Assembly: GCA_008694505.1 (NCBI GenBank)
Contig: VZDJ01000046.1
Span: 1,686,648 to 1,750,647 of the forward strand
Origin: Cyanoderma ruficeps
Taxonomy: Eukaryota > Chordata > Aves > Passeriformes > Timaliidae
Reading direction: 5' to 3'
DNA: 64,000 bases
Numbering within the stretch: position 1 is the first letter of the stretch; each line of letters begins with the position of its first letter. The translations under genes were made by a program, and so were the position numbers. The notes under the pieces were generated by a model. That model made no database searches. It had not been told where the DNA came from and saw only the letters and a list, made by a program, of their open reading frames with translations. This document shows, piece by piece, positions 12,929 to 25,549 of the stretch.

Positions 12929-14065
12929 TGTTTACGTACTAAAGATGGAAATCAAGATCATGTTGAGTGCTATTAGATTTTATTGTCTTTGATAGCTTGT
13001 GTCTGTCCACGCAGCAGGAAATGCATTTTCCATGTAAATCTGAGGATGTGCAGTAACAGGTTTGTAGCTCACTGAAGTGTGGCACCATGTACAAAAGTAA
13101 ATTATGTGTGAACATCCACGTTAATGAGACATTTGCTTACAAGAGATGCTGGAGATAATCAGTGGTTAATGAGATCTTTGGAGAAGCACCTGTTGGTCTT
13201 GCTTGAGTTAACCGTGTTGAATAGGAATGGGAAAAACTTTCTTATTTCTTCTTCTTATTTCAACGTAGATGCCTTCCAATATATAGATATTATCCAGCAA
13301 TGGATAATGCGAACCAGGGAAATGCAAAGATATCCTCAGGCTGCAGAACAGGAACAGCCACAGTATAAATATCCCACGGCTGTGTGGACGAAATTCAGTT
13401 ATAGCAGGTGGCTGATTTTGTGGTAATTCCATGCAGAGATAAAAAACAGCCCCGTTTTAAAAAGAAATTACAAGTTCATTGTGTAAGAAACAACTGATGT
13501 GCTGACACTGGGAGTGAGGGGAGAGAAGCAGCAAGTCAAGTAATTTACCTCAAAATAGGGGGAGAGATGGAGATTGTAAAGAATTCTTCATCGATAAGAA
13601 CGTTGTCTGATCCCACTTGGAAAAGCGTATTTGAAACAAACGGTTTAGAAGAGCAAAGAAAAGGATGACAACCAAAAAATAAATGAAAATTAAATGGAAT
13701 AAAGGGCAGCATGCACAATCTCCCTGGATTTGTAAACCAGGCTGCAGCCAGAAATTCCTGCTGGGTGAAATCTGCCCACGGAAATCAAAGTGACTTGAGT
13801 GTGAAACTGCCCAGCAGGGTCTCCTCTGGCACTGATGGGGTCTCCCTACTGCCCAGTGACGTAGGGATGCCCAAAAGGGCCTGGAAAGAGCAGGCTCACA
13901 CACTCCAATAGAAGCTGGACAAATTTTCCGAATTTTTAGCATCTTAGGAAATCAGTAATAAGAAGGAATAGTTTTAAGGTATAAGATTTACATGGGACAG
14001 AATGAAAAAAGAAAAAATTACAGATAGTGGTCTTGATAATGAATGGTCTTGGAATCAAAATAATA

Positions 14066-14315
14066 ACAGATTTAGAGAGCCATTAAGATTGGAAAAGCCC
14101 TCTCAGAACACCAAACCAGCACTGCCAAATCCACCACTAAACCCTGTCCCCAAGTGCCACATCCATGTATTTTTTGAACACTTTTAGGGGATGGTGATTC
14201 CACCACTTCCTTGGGCAGCCTGTGCCAATGCTTGACCACCCTTCTAGTGAAGAAATTTTCCCCAATATCCAATCTAAACCTCCCCTGGCACAAGCCAAGG
14301 CTGTTCCCAGAAAGC
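14066..14315 (-). mobile_element. CR1 LINE 3' end, different subfamily
   Basis: Minus CR1: GATTGGAAAAGCCCTCTCAG, then ACCACTAAACC, CCACCACTTCC, TTGACCACCCTT and CAATCTAAACCTCCCCTGG in CR1 order. Similarity fades after about 14315. Confidence 0.82.
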
Positions 14316-15399
14316 ACCAATCCTGCTTTCCCTTCCCTGCACTGCCACCTGCAGCTGGAATTCCTGTGGGACTCATCCCACATAACACAAGTGGTGCAAA
14401 ACTTGGCATCTGCTCCTGGGTAACTGCTTCGGTCCTTCTCATAGGATGGGCAGAGAAGTGTTTCCATTTATTCAGTTATTCCATGTATTCACCCCTCTCC
14501 TTTGAGGGATGGATGACCCTTTGGGAATCCCTATCCTGTGCTGCTGACTTTTGAGGAAACAAAAAATCATGCAACTATAGATTAAGTCTGGATTAGCTGA
14601 ACTTCAGATGTCTAATTATTTGGTTTTTTTTCTTACCCATATGCCCTAGTCAGCAAAGCAAAGTTTCCTCTGAAACTTTCCAGACAGGAATAATCCCATT
14701 TTAAGGTGGCACTGATGGGGAATCACCCTGTGAAGTGAACTTGCATCTCCTCACTGACTACACTCAGTGGGAGGGTAAGGAAAAGGTTAGCTTAGACAGC
14801 TGCCTTTGAAATGGTTTGTATAATGTTTGCATTCCCTACAGGTGCTGTGTGATCTTCTGGGGTAGAAATGAACCAACTCTGTTCTCTGGTCAGAGGGATC
14901 ACCAGTGGCTCCACAATCTCCTTTAGACACTTCCCAATCCTGAGAAAAGGAGTCCAGCTGAGGTCTGGGACGTGTCCCTGAGGAATCTGAGCCACAGGGA
15001 AGCCACGGTGGCTGCTTTTAAATCCCTCATGATCAGTCCCTCTATCTCTGCCTCAAACTTCTACTTGTATGAGGGGAATAAAATTCATCTTCAGACTGTG
15101 AGCTCCATGTGACTGGATCCACTTTGTACTTTTCTTTTACTTCAATAAACAGAGTCCTTTCTGCTGAAGCACAATGTCTGTGTAAATTTCATATTAATTT
15201 CTATGTGAATTTCAGATTGTGGGTTTTATATTGTGGATTTTATATAAATTTCATGCAAAGCCCATGAAACCTAAGATTAAATTCCACATTGTTGAACCTG
15301 AGGGAGGCTCCTCACACGCCTGAGGATGGATCTGACTTGGCAGCCACTGGAAAAGAACAGCTCTTTCAGAGAAAGGCTGCATTTATTAACAAGGAAACT

Positions 15400-15540
15400 T
15401 ATTTTTATTATATTATTATTTTATTAATAGGTATTAATAATAACCATTAATATAATGATATTGATAATTATTGATAATTATTATTAATAGATGTTATAAT
15501 TGTTATATTTATTATTAATAATGTTAAAATATTTTTGTTT
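15400..15540. repeat. AT-rich (TAATAAT/ATTATT) region
   Basis: Repeated TTATTAT and TAATAATT words, almost no G or C. Confidence 0.85.
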
Positions 15541-15856
15541 ACTGCAGAGCATTCTGATGCATTTTTAAAATTATACCCAGCATTAAAACCATTCTAGTCA
15601 TTCTGCCTCCATGGACGTCCTCACAAACCTTGTTCCCATTTTTTATTTCACACTCTCTCTAACCTGCTACTCTTGGCAGCTGAAAGGCTCCCACTTGCCT
15701 GAAATTTCTGGACAAGAACCAAGAGGAAAGAAAAAAAAAATAATCCCCAAAGCAAGCCGTGCTGGCAGGAGAGCAGTGATAAACAGCTCTTCTGAAATTG
15801 CCGATGGTCCTCCTGCTCGGAATCGGAAGAAAAAACCCTCAAAACAATATTAGGAC

Positions 15857-16503
15857 TGATAACATAAAGAGCAGTCTTTTAACGAAAGCTTTCAGGTGGA
15901 GCAGGGAACCCCCAAAATAAAGAGAAGTTAACCTAAGAGCAACATACGATCTGACCAATATGGTTAATTACACATTCTCTGTTTATTCTGCTGAAGATGG
16001 CAGGTTATATACAGTTCTATATAGTTTATAGTTAGAGCGACCCTTTCATTGGCATACAGCAAGAGAAAAATGCAAATACACATTGTTTATCTTATTCTTA
16101 AGGTGGCTAAAATGTGCTCACTAATAATTGCTCTCAGTGACCTCTAGAAAACCCACCATCTAACAATAATACCTTAACATCTAATTTCTGCTGCACCACA
16201 AGTGATTTGTGCAACAGCTTCAAGGCCTCAGGGCCTTCAAGGCCTCGCCTCAGCCAGGTAGGCCTCAGCTGGGTAGTTCAATATCTTATTCTAAGTACAG
16301 ATCATGCTCTTCTCTCAGAAAATCTGTGACATTCAGGTGCACAACATATCCCTATGAGCAGGCATGGCATTGTATTTTAACAGTTTTTATAAGTTTAATT
16401 AATTATCTAAAAACTAAATCCTATAAGAGACTGGTTGCCCTGGTAACCCACCCTGCCCCGCTGGAGTCCCTCCAAGGGGTTCTTAACCCTGTATCTTGTT
16501 ACA
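15857..16503 (-). mobile_element. Possible LTR-like element
   Basis: On the minus strand it would open TGTAACAAGATACAGGG (16503) and close TTATGTTATCA (15857). A TATATAACC promoter-like motif is followed by AGAATAAACAG, the order expected in an LTR. No target duplication was found and no second copy is in the window, so the ends are provisional. Confidence 0.4.
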
Positions 16504-16555
16504 TCCCCCAAGTACTGGTGCAAAACAGGATGTCCTTGTTAGAATTCCTTTTCTT

Positions 16556-16620
16556 CTAGAAATTCTAAAATCACTTTCTCTAGAAATTCTAAAATTATTT
16601 TCTCTAGAAATTCAAAAACC
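16556..16620 (+). repeat. 24-bp tandem repeat, about 2.7 copies
   Basis: CTAGAAATTCTAAAATCACT, a close variant, and a partial third copy begin at 16556, 16580 and 16604. Confidence 0.85.
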
Positions 16621-16621
16621 A

Positions 16622-16790
16622 GGCTTTTTCTCGTTGCCTTTTCTAATTAGGGGGGAGAAAATATGCATCTCCAGCTGATCATTTATCTTAGGACAGGTTG
16701 CCCAGAGAAGTGGTGGATGTCCTGTCCCTGGAAGTGTCCAAGGCCAGGTTGGATGGGGCTTGGAGCACCCTGGGATAGTGGGAGGTGTCA
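16622..16790 (+). mobile_element. CR1 LINE fragment of a divergent subfamily
   Basis: Plus CR1 with a non-standard block (ATCTCCAGCTGATCATTTAT) before GGTTGCCCAGAGAAG. The same block adjoins CR1 at 19122-19392. It breaks off before the octamer tail. Confidence 0.75.
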
Positions 16791-18169
16791 GGAATTTCAG
16801 GAAGGTGACACAATGTGTAAGAAAGGATAACTACTGCTCTGAAGTGTAAAAAAGTGCTAAAAAACGTACAGCTAGTTATTAAAAATCTACAAAGCTACAC
16901 ATACATAAAAAGGCTAAAAATTTTTAGGGATAAGTCCCTTATATTCCTTTTCTCCTCTGTCTAGGGCTGTCTTGACTGTCACAGTTTACTAGTGGGTAGA
17001 TATAAAACCAGATTTTAGGTAGCCCCAAAGGTGAAGTTCACAGAGATGAAGGAATGGACCTAATTTTAAACCAGTTGAGGGCAGGACCTGTTATCTTCCA
17101 CCAACACAAAGTCACTGCGTCACCAGGACTGTGCAAAAACTTCTTTTTGGTAGGTCTGTGTCCTGTTTTCTTACATTTTCATAGATTTATGTCCTGTTTT
17201 CTTATGGTGCCTGTATCTCAATCTCCTCTCTGTTTACATTCTCTATATTAAAATCCTCCGTAGTCTCCACAACATCCTGCCATGTCCTCATCTTGCCCCA
17301 GTGCAAAACACTTCCTCTCATCCCTGACAACTTTTTGGCAAGAGAAGGTGCAAAGCAGAGATGGTTTTTTTGGATGGCAAATCCCTGTGTAGTAACTCAC
17401 TATTTGCTCATTCCCTCCTCTAAACAAAGTGGGTAGCTCCTACCTGTCTCCTTCTCTATCAAAGTTACTATTTTGATATTTTCTTATATCCAACACCCCT
17501 TTTTCAACAATGGGGGACTAAACAAAGGAGTAACAGTGCGATAAGCAATGGAATTTATGGATTCATACACAGGTGATAAAAGACAAGAATTTGCATAAAA
17601 TTTGTTCCCTTGGCAAATCAAGAGAAAATGTAATTGCATAAATGCTAAACTTCTGTATTTTTCATGTAGGGAAATAAAGGCCTGAGATGAAAATCCACCC
17701 TTCTGGCTTACAGCATTCAGTTTGATTTTCAGTTCCTCTCCTCATTTATTGGTTTAAAATATCACCTTCAAGGTCGTATTGCCTTCAGGAGAGTAATATC
17801 AAAGGAAACGTAATATAACAAACCGGCATATTAAACTGAATTATGTGGTGCACAATAACTTCTAAAGGGCACACTACATATAAAGCCTTTCAGAGAGAGG
17901 GGAATATGAGATAGGAGCTCTCTGTTCCTTCATAAATCTGGGCAAATACCAAAATAAATAAGGGCTTGAGCGTGGCCTGGGTATGGGGATATGATTTCCA
18001 AAAGTAATTGACATTTCAAAGTGCAGGTGTCTTTGAGGAGCTCCTGTCACGGAAATGTTGTTTCTGGAGGTGTTTGGAGCTGGGCAGCGACCCTGGAACC
18101 CTGTCAGACCCAGCCCAGAGAGCCAACTGTGCTCCAAAAGCAGCAGGATGAGGGAGGGGATTCTGCAGC

Positions 18170-18676
18170 TCTGCTCTGCTCTGCTGAGATCCCACCTCCA
18201 ACACAGGAAAGATGTGGAGCTGCTGGAATGAACACAGAGGAGGCCATGGAGATTTTCCCAGGGCTGGAGCCCCTCTGCCCTGCAGACAGGCTGGGAGAGC
18301 TGGGAATGTTCACCTGGAGAGGAGAAGGCCCCAGGGAGAGCTCAGAGCCCCTGCCAGGGCCCAAAGGGGCTTCAGGAGAGCTGTAGAGGGACTGGGGACA
18401 AGGGATGGAGGGACAGGACACAGGGAATGGCTTCCCACTGCCAGAGGGCAGGGCTGGATAAGGCGTTAGAAACTTTACTGTGGGACACTGGAAGAGGTTC
18501 TCAGAGAAGCTGTGGCTGCCCCTGGATCCCTGGAAGTGTCCAAGACCAGGTTGGACAGGGCTTGGAGCACCCTGGGATAGTGGAAAGTGTCCCTGCCCAT
18601 GGCAGGGAGTGGAAAGGGATGATCTTTAAGTTCCCTTCCATTCTGGGGTTCTGGGGTTCTGGGATTCTTTAGTTTA
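18170..18676 (+). mobile_element. CR1 LINE 3' region, about 500 bp
   Basis: Plus CR1 that includes the terminal ORF2 segment (AGACAGGCTGGGAGAGCTGG, CACCTGGAGAGGAGAAGGC) and the 3' UTR, ending in GGGATTCTTT. The coding part is decayed and yields no usable ORF. Confidence 0.9.
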
Positions 18677-18991
18677 ACCTGAAAGTCCAGACCATAACAG
18701 AGCAGAAATGTAACATCAAATGGAATTCCAGAGAAAGTTATAAGAGAGAGAAAGGGGATTTTTTCCCCTTCCCAGTTCTGCTCCTGATAAATTTTGGAAT
18801 TATGAGAACAAAGTCTATTATTTCCTCTGACCATTGTCCCAGTTATTACACCAGGAAGGTTTTTTCTATCCAAGCAATGCTCAGAGATGCACCTTGTGCT
18901 GTCTAACCTGGTATTCACTCACCTCATCAGTATAAAAGCTTTGTGTGTAACTCTAATGGAAGTTCTGCATTTCTTTTACAATGCAGAAAAT

Positions 18992-19084
18992 TAAAAACAA
19001 CAACAACAACAGAAAAACAACACCACCACCACCAACAACAGCAACAAAACAATCAAAAAAAACCCCAAACCCCCCAAACCCCAC
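18992..19084 (+). repeat. CAA/CAC/CCCAAA tract
   Basis: (CAA)n, then (CCA)n, then A-run and CCCCAAA units, next to a minus CR1 end. Confidence 0.92.
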
Positions 19085-19121
19085 AGATGACTTTTGAGGG
19101 CACTGCCAGAAAGTTTCTAAT

Positions 19122-19392
19122 TATCACAGAACCACAGAACCGTGGAATCTTTTGGGCTGGGAGGGACCTTCAAGATGATCTCCTTCCACCCCCTGCCATT
19201 GGCAGGGACACTTTCCACTATCCTGGGTTGCTCCAAGCCCCATCCAACCTGGCCTTGGGCACTGCCAGGGATGGGACATCCACCACTTCTCTGGGCAACC
19301 CGTTCTAAGATAAATGATCAGCTGGAGATACATAATTTCTTCTCCTAATAAGAAAAGGCAATGAGAGAAACCCAACTTTAAGTTTAGATCCG
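19122..19392 (-). mobile_element. CR1 LINE 3' end of a divergent subfamily
   Basis: Minus CR1 starting ATCACAGAACCACAGAACC. Past the GGGTTGCCCAGAG point (read on minus) it carries the same unusual block as 16622-16690. Confidence 0.85.
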
Positions 19393-19789
19393 CTGGAATC
19401 AGAGGAATTCCACAGTCTCTGTGCCAGACTGGTATGTGAAGAACAATAAACTCTGATCCAACTCACCAGCACTTGACCCACCTCAATATTTTCCATCAGC
19501 TGTCCTTACACAGCTGCTGCTTCAGAATAAAGTTACTCAGAACTATATTACGATTATTTAGAATCCCTTCTTTCTGTAATGAGACTTATAAACCACCAGA
19601 GCGATTTCCACTGGTGCAGCTTTATCAGTAAAGTGACTTTTTTTTAATGGGGTGACATTCTCAGAGATCCAAGTACAGCAGTGTTTGCAGAGAACTGTTA
19701 AAAATATCACCTTAATTAATCAAAGAGAAGGTTAGAAAAAATTATTTGAGATATTTCACTTCTAAGGTACTGAGTTAGTAATAGATTAT

Positions 19790-20120
19790 ATTAAAAACTA
19801 AAAGGGAAAGCACTCAAAACACTCAGGTTTTTTGATGGGAATAATGGATTTTTATATTTATTATTTTTATAAAATAAATACTCTATTATAAAACTGTGAC
19901 TTCATGATAAATTCAATATTTTATATAAATTAAATAATGTAAAATATTTTCACTATTTTAATTATAAACACACATTTACTGTATATTATTATCCTAATTA
20001 TATTATGTAAATATTTTATATTGTGATATATCAAATAATTTTTGTATTATAAATGTTATGAGATATTTTACAAAATATATCGCACTTGATATATGAAATA
20101 TGCTGTATTTTATAACTTTT
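19790..20120. repeat. AT-rich low-complexity region
   Basis: ATATTTTATA-type sequence with no recognised element. Confidence 0.8.
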
Positions 20121-20591
20121 TTATTCCTTGACATGGCAAAGATCAACTTTCAGATTGAAAGTTGAGCTGTTATTTACAATCAGAGAAGTGCAAATTCTTT
20201 TTCTCCTTTTAAAGCCGTTTAGTTCTTTGCAGTCACGGGATATTTATTTCTAAGGTCACACTTATTGCTGCTCTTGCACTGGCACCTGCCAAGAAAACCT
20301 CATCCAAGAACATCTCCAGAATCTTTTATGTGCTGCCAGCCAATTGGCCTTAGGTGAGCTTTGGAGAGTTTTAAAGACAAACTTCAATTTGGCAAAATCT
20401 CCGGAACATTTCTTTGTCTAATTAGGCAGGAGAGTAAAAAGCCAATAAGCTGGGAAATCAAGCAGAATTGTTGGGGGTTTTTTAAACCTGCTTTAAATAT
20501 AATAAAAAGGATTGGCTACTCCTCTCTGAGAAAGTCACCGTGTTGCTGTTTGGGAGGCAGGGAGAGTCGGTGAAATTACTCAAAAAATTAC

Positions 20592-20881
20592 AAGATTTTT
20601 GTTGTTTTGTGGTTGTGGGGTTTTTTTTGTTTGTTTGTAGGGGTTATTTTTTGGGGGGGTTGGGGTTTTTTTGTTAGGTTTGGGGAGGTTGGGGTTTTTT
20701 TTGGTTTTTTTGGGGGTTCTTTTTGTTTTGTTTGTTTGTTTTGGTTTTGGTTTGGGGGTTTGGGGGGTATTTTTGGGGGTTTTGATTATTTTTTTGTTGT
20801 TTGTTTTGGTTTGGTTTTGTTTTTTGTTTTTTGTTTTTTGTTTTTTTGGTTTTTGGTTTTTGGTTTTTTGGTTTTTGTTTT
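20592..20881 (+). repeat. G/T-only asymmetric tract, about 290 bp
   Basis: The plus strand is almost entirely G and T, with one C and a handful of A. G-runs of 4-7 are clustered at 20653-20695 and 20745-20780. The long reading frames through it are compositional artefacts. Confidence 0.95.
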
Positions 20882-23800
20882 TATTTCCCCCCATCACTGC
20901 TGGAGGACAGGATGACAGTCCCAAGCTGCCAGGAGCCCAGGCAGTGCCAGGCTGAGCAGCTGCAGACAATCCAGCCTTGCTCAGGACACGGGATGCGGGA
21001 GACCACGGGGAGCTGCTGGAGGCGCCTTTGCCCGGCACCACCTGGTCCCTCTCTCTGCCTTTCTTTTTGGGGGCAGCCAGAACATCATCATTCTCCCCCA
21101 GCACCGGTTCTGACTCACTTCCCTCCTTTCTGAGGGGAAGGAGTCGGCATCCTGCACTTTATCAACTCTGTCTGTCATCAATTCTCCGGGCTGAGACAGA
21201 TGGGGAGAGGGAGCCGCTGCAGCCGTGCCCAGCGGGCTTCTCCTACAGCACACTGCTACAGATTTTAATCCTCACATGGATGGGCTCAGAATCATTTCTG
21301 GGAAGGGCACCATAAAAAAACCCTGCCTGAAGGTTGCAGAGTCAAGACAGAGTTTGAGAAGATGGGTTAATAACCGTAAAAAAAAAGTGTTGCTCTTCCA
21401 CGCTGCCTCATTTTCCCCTTGTCACATCTTATGGCCACAACCTGGCCATAAAAAGGACAATGGTCAGCTGTGGCCTGTCTTCGTCAACAGTTTAATTAAT
21501 ATTATCTAAGCATGCAACTGGTTGTGGCGTTGAAGTAGCTGGATAGAAATAAATGCATAGATATAAAAATATTATATATATTTAATATATTTTTCCCACA
21601 AGTATTAATGTGCCTCACAGTGAACCTGGATTTCAGCTAGGGCTAAAAAAGTAAAAAAAAAAATTCCCAAGCTGGAGAGCTGAACGGTCCACTGACAGTT
21701 TTGCCAGCCTTGGAGTGATATTTGGCCCATTATGAGATTTATGGGCCTGTGAAGAAGACATCTGGAAAGATCTCTGGGATAAACAGTTGCCATGGAGACA
21801 GAGAAAGCAGAAATTTTTTCAGACAGTCTTTTTGGTAATTTGGAGTCTGCATTCCTTTGAAAATGGAGACAGGATTTGATGGCACGGAAGGAGATGAAGG
21901 GAAAATTTAACAGCAGGTCTCTTGAGCCTTGAGGATTCACAATAATAAATTCATGGCTTCAAATCTTTTCTGTCTCAGAAGAAAAGAATGATAACATCTT
22001 TCTTCGATTTGTTCATTTCTAACTAATCTCACAACAGCACTGGAGTGGGATTAAAATGGGACACAAACCTTGAAACAGTCTCTGAGTTTGAGTCTTAAAA
22101 AATCCCAACACAAGAGAACAGGATTTTCAATGGAAATTATTCAGCAAAGCCTGAGGTTAATAGTTGCCCAGTCAATAACATTTGCCAGGAATTTTGACTT
22201 GTTTCTAAAAGGATAAATAGACCAAAGAAAACAGGCAAGCAATGAACAACTGAAAAGAGCAACTGACCTCAAGTCTATGTGATTGATAATTGCAGAAATT
22301 AAATTAAATTGTGGTACACATATATTAAGATCCCTCAAAAGGATTTACAAATTATTATTCTATCTGTTTCAGGGTAGCTCTGGGCGTAAGAAGATTTTCT
22401 GCTCTTTTTTACAGCTGAAAAACAAAACCGAACAAACCACAACTAATGGTGACACTGAAATCTAAATGGTTCTCCAGAGCCACAACAGTAAAATCAAGCT
22501 GCCCCTTCATATTCTGACTCCTGCTCCCCACCTTCTTGCTTTTTTGGTGTTTATAAATAGAATTATCTCAGTGGAAAATGTAGGAGAAGATAACTGATAA
22601 CCAATCTTGGGCCAAATTCACTCCTGCTGTAACCAGAGTGACGCCAGTGGGGACACTCCTGAGAGGAATTTATTCCTTGTTCACTCCTTCGAACCTTCAG
22701 AGGGTGAGGAATGACTGAATTAAATAACTTAATTTCTTCCAGCGTGCAAAATTCCATAATCTGACCTGGAAATTGTTCTAGTGGTGAGTCAAACAATTCC
22801 TTATTAGAGCTCGTGGGACCTCATGGTCTAGCGAAGGAAACAAAGGAAATAAATACATTATCAACAGCCAGTCCAGTCCCCTGTGAAGGGGGATGTGCAC
22901 ATGCTGCATTTCGTGCTCCTGAACAGGAATAAAATGTTATTTTAACAAAGCCTGTCTCCTTTTCCATACTGAACTTCTCTGAGTGCCCACAACGTATTCA
23001 GAGAGTGGAAAAAAATAACACTGCAAATTCAATGGAATCCAGCCTCACTGGAGTCACTGGAAATGGAATGAACAGCACAGAAGATGCCACAAGTATTTCT
23101 GATGTTGAGGCCCAGGAAAACACGATAGGTGAAAATGCCCAGAACACCAGAGGAAAAAACAAAATTACAGTTGTGTTAATGCAAAACCTGAATAAATAGA
23201 GACAAGATAATCCCTCTTTGCTGGTCTTTGGACCAGCAGAAGTGTGGCGGGTCTGGCTTTCTTTGTCGAAAGACAGGATACACAAAGAATTGGGAAGTGA
23301 CTGCCAAGAGGACTTGGCAATTTATGGTGAATTTATAGGAGCAGTAACACCAAGAACATACAGAGATGTGGATCAAACCTTCAACAGTGCTGGGTTAGTC
23401 ACTACCTCCATAAAATACATTGATGGGATCATTGAAAGAAGAAGTATTTTGGAAAGAACGCGGATTTTAACAATATTTGGGGGGAAAAAAGTCTGTGCAT
23501 TCTCAATTTCTTGTGGCTTACTCCTGCAAATAAGGAGTCAATTCCAAAAGAGATACTTAGTTTCTCCATGTCTAAAGCTCCTGTAAATCAGAGATTAATT
23601 GATTTAAAAAATTTAGAGATGGGTTAAAAAAGAAATATGAAACTTAGGCAAGTATATTATTATTCCTTCTTCCCCTCTTCCTATTAGAAAGAGTTAAAGA
23701 TCAAATAGGAAGGAAATTGTTCTGTAGTCTTTCTCACAAATATGTGTGGGCAGGTAATTACCCTCCCGTATGAAGTAATAAATAATTATGAAAATTTGCA

Positions 23801-25285
23801 TTCATCTAATCAATATTTTTAAATCAGAATATGGAACCATTATGGAAAAATGGAAAATAGTCCCAAAGGGACCTGGGGAGTTCACAGAGATCCTTCCTTG
23901 CATCCAGGCAAAATAAACCATAACTAAAGTATCTAAAAAGGAATTTGGGGAGTTCTCATTGTCTGTGACATTTTTATTAGCTGGACAAAGCATTAAAAAA
24001 AAAAAACAACAAAAGTATTACAGGGCACAATTCTGTGTGCTTGAGTTACCAAGACCCAAAGACTTCTGGATCCTTCAGTCACTTGAGAATTTATGACTTG
24101 CAGGGACAGCAATAACTTCAGTGTCATAGATAAAGACAATAATAAATTTCTTCCTGATATTCTACAAATGAACAGATGTTGTGTTATTTAGCAGATTTAA
24201 AATTAAATCCTGATGTAAACCTCAGTTAGATGTAAGTAGGTGTGTATTTATGCAGGTATAGAGTACAGGTTTATACTTATATTCATCTTCAGATAGATTA
24301 GTCTGTGCACGGTCTATTTCAGATATAGGTGGAAGAAAAATCAGGAAGCACGCAAAATCCACTCAGTTTATAACCCAAGCGAGAAATCTTATTCATGTGA
24401 GCAGGAATGCTCAGCTGCTGTAGCCACACCACTGGAAAATCTCTTTATCAGTTCTCAATCCAGTGGAATGATGAGAAACAAATCAGTGATTCTGGTCTGT
24501 CCTGTGTGAAGACAATCATGAAATAATCTTGCTGACTGGGAGAACTCTGTTTAATCCTGCTCAGGATTATTCAGTTGTGATAACACTGGGTTCTGGTGTG
24601 GGCAGTTTGCAGGTTAGCAGAGAGGGGGTGGAATTACATTAATCATTAGTTTTTATGGCCAAAAAACCTGAAGCAGACTCAAGTCCTTCCTTGTCTTGGG
24701 AATAAGGATGAAGCACGTTCTTAAAATATCCCCAACAATCCTTCAGAACATTTTATTAATTGTTCGTGTTCATTATTTCAATTTGGCTTCGCTCTTGGCA
24801 TGTGGCTTGGGCATACCCATTACACACTCTAATAATTGTTTTTCTCCTCTAAAGCATTTCCTTGTGCATTGACTTCTGTGTCCAGTAATTTTTTCCAGCC
24901 AGGTCCTGGCTGGTCACTCGGTGATGGATCCGTCCAGCCTTGCCTTTTGTTTGGGTTGTGATTTGCACTTGTGTTGTTTCACTCTGCTCCCTTCGATTTA
25001 TTTTGGTTTTTTTTTTCTGCAAAAGGACACAAACCAATCGATTCCAGCAGCTGTGGGAGCCGGAAATGTATGGCTTGATTACCAAAAGTGCAAACTGCCA
25101 TGGAAGTCTGAAATGGCTTTTAGGGTAATCAGAAAGACAAGGAAAAGGATCAATAAGAAAAGCATCTGCAGGTGCTCATCCTCGAGACTCAACTATCTGC
25201 TCTTGATGGGTGAAAATGAGGCTGTTTAACCAGTGTCCAACTATTTTCGTAAAGTTCCCATTTTTACAAGGTTCTCATTAAGGTT

Positions 25286-25378
25286 CAACAAAAAAAAAAA
25301 ACCACAACCCAACCAAACAAACAAACAACAAACAAACACACAAACCCAAACAAAAACAAACAAACAAAACCCCAAAGA
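25286..25378 (+). repeat. A/C-rich tract (CAAA)n
   Basis: Poly-A followed by CAAA/CCAAA units, ending beside an ambiguous base at 25379. Confidence 0.93.
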
Positions 25379-25513
25379 NAAATCACCAACTAGAAAAAGA
25401 AAATAATGTCTATGAACACTGCAAAAAAGAGGAATTCCAGGACTGGGTAGTGGAATAGGCAGCGCAGCTCTCTGAGATTATGGATACACCTTCAGTGGGA
25501 CTCGGCTTGCTTA

Positions 25514-25549
25514 TTAAGGCACCTTAATTTGCATTTTTTAATATGCAAA
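25514..25549. promoter_or_regulatory. Palindrome plus inverted octamer-like motifs
   Basis: TTAAGG-CA-CCTTAA (25514-25527) is followed at once by TTTGCAT (25528-25534) and its reverse complement ATGCAAA (25543-25549). TTTGCAT/ATGCAAA resembles the POU octamer half. Function is inferred only. Confidence 0.3.

Noticed and set aside
20580..21104. Lys/Pro/Asn-rich open frame of 174 codons on minus, and hydrophobic frames on plus
   Set aside because: Purely a consequence of the G/T-only tract.
23005..23586. Two adjacent plus-strand frames (64 and 122 codons)
   Set aside because: No recognisable domain, no shared frame and no splice logic between them.
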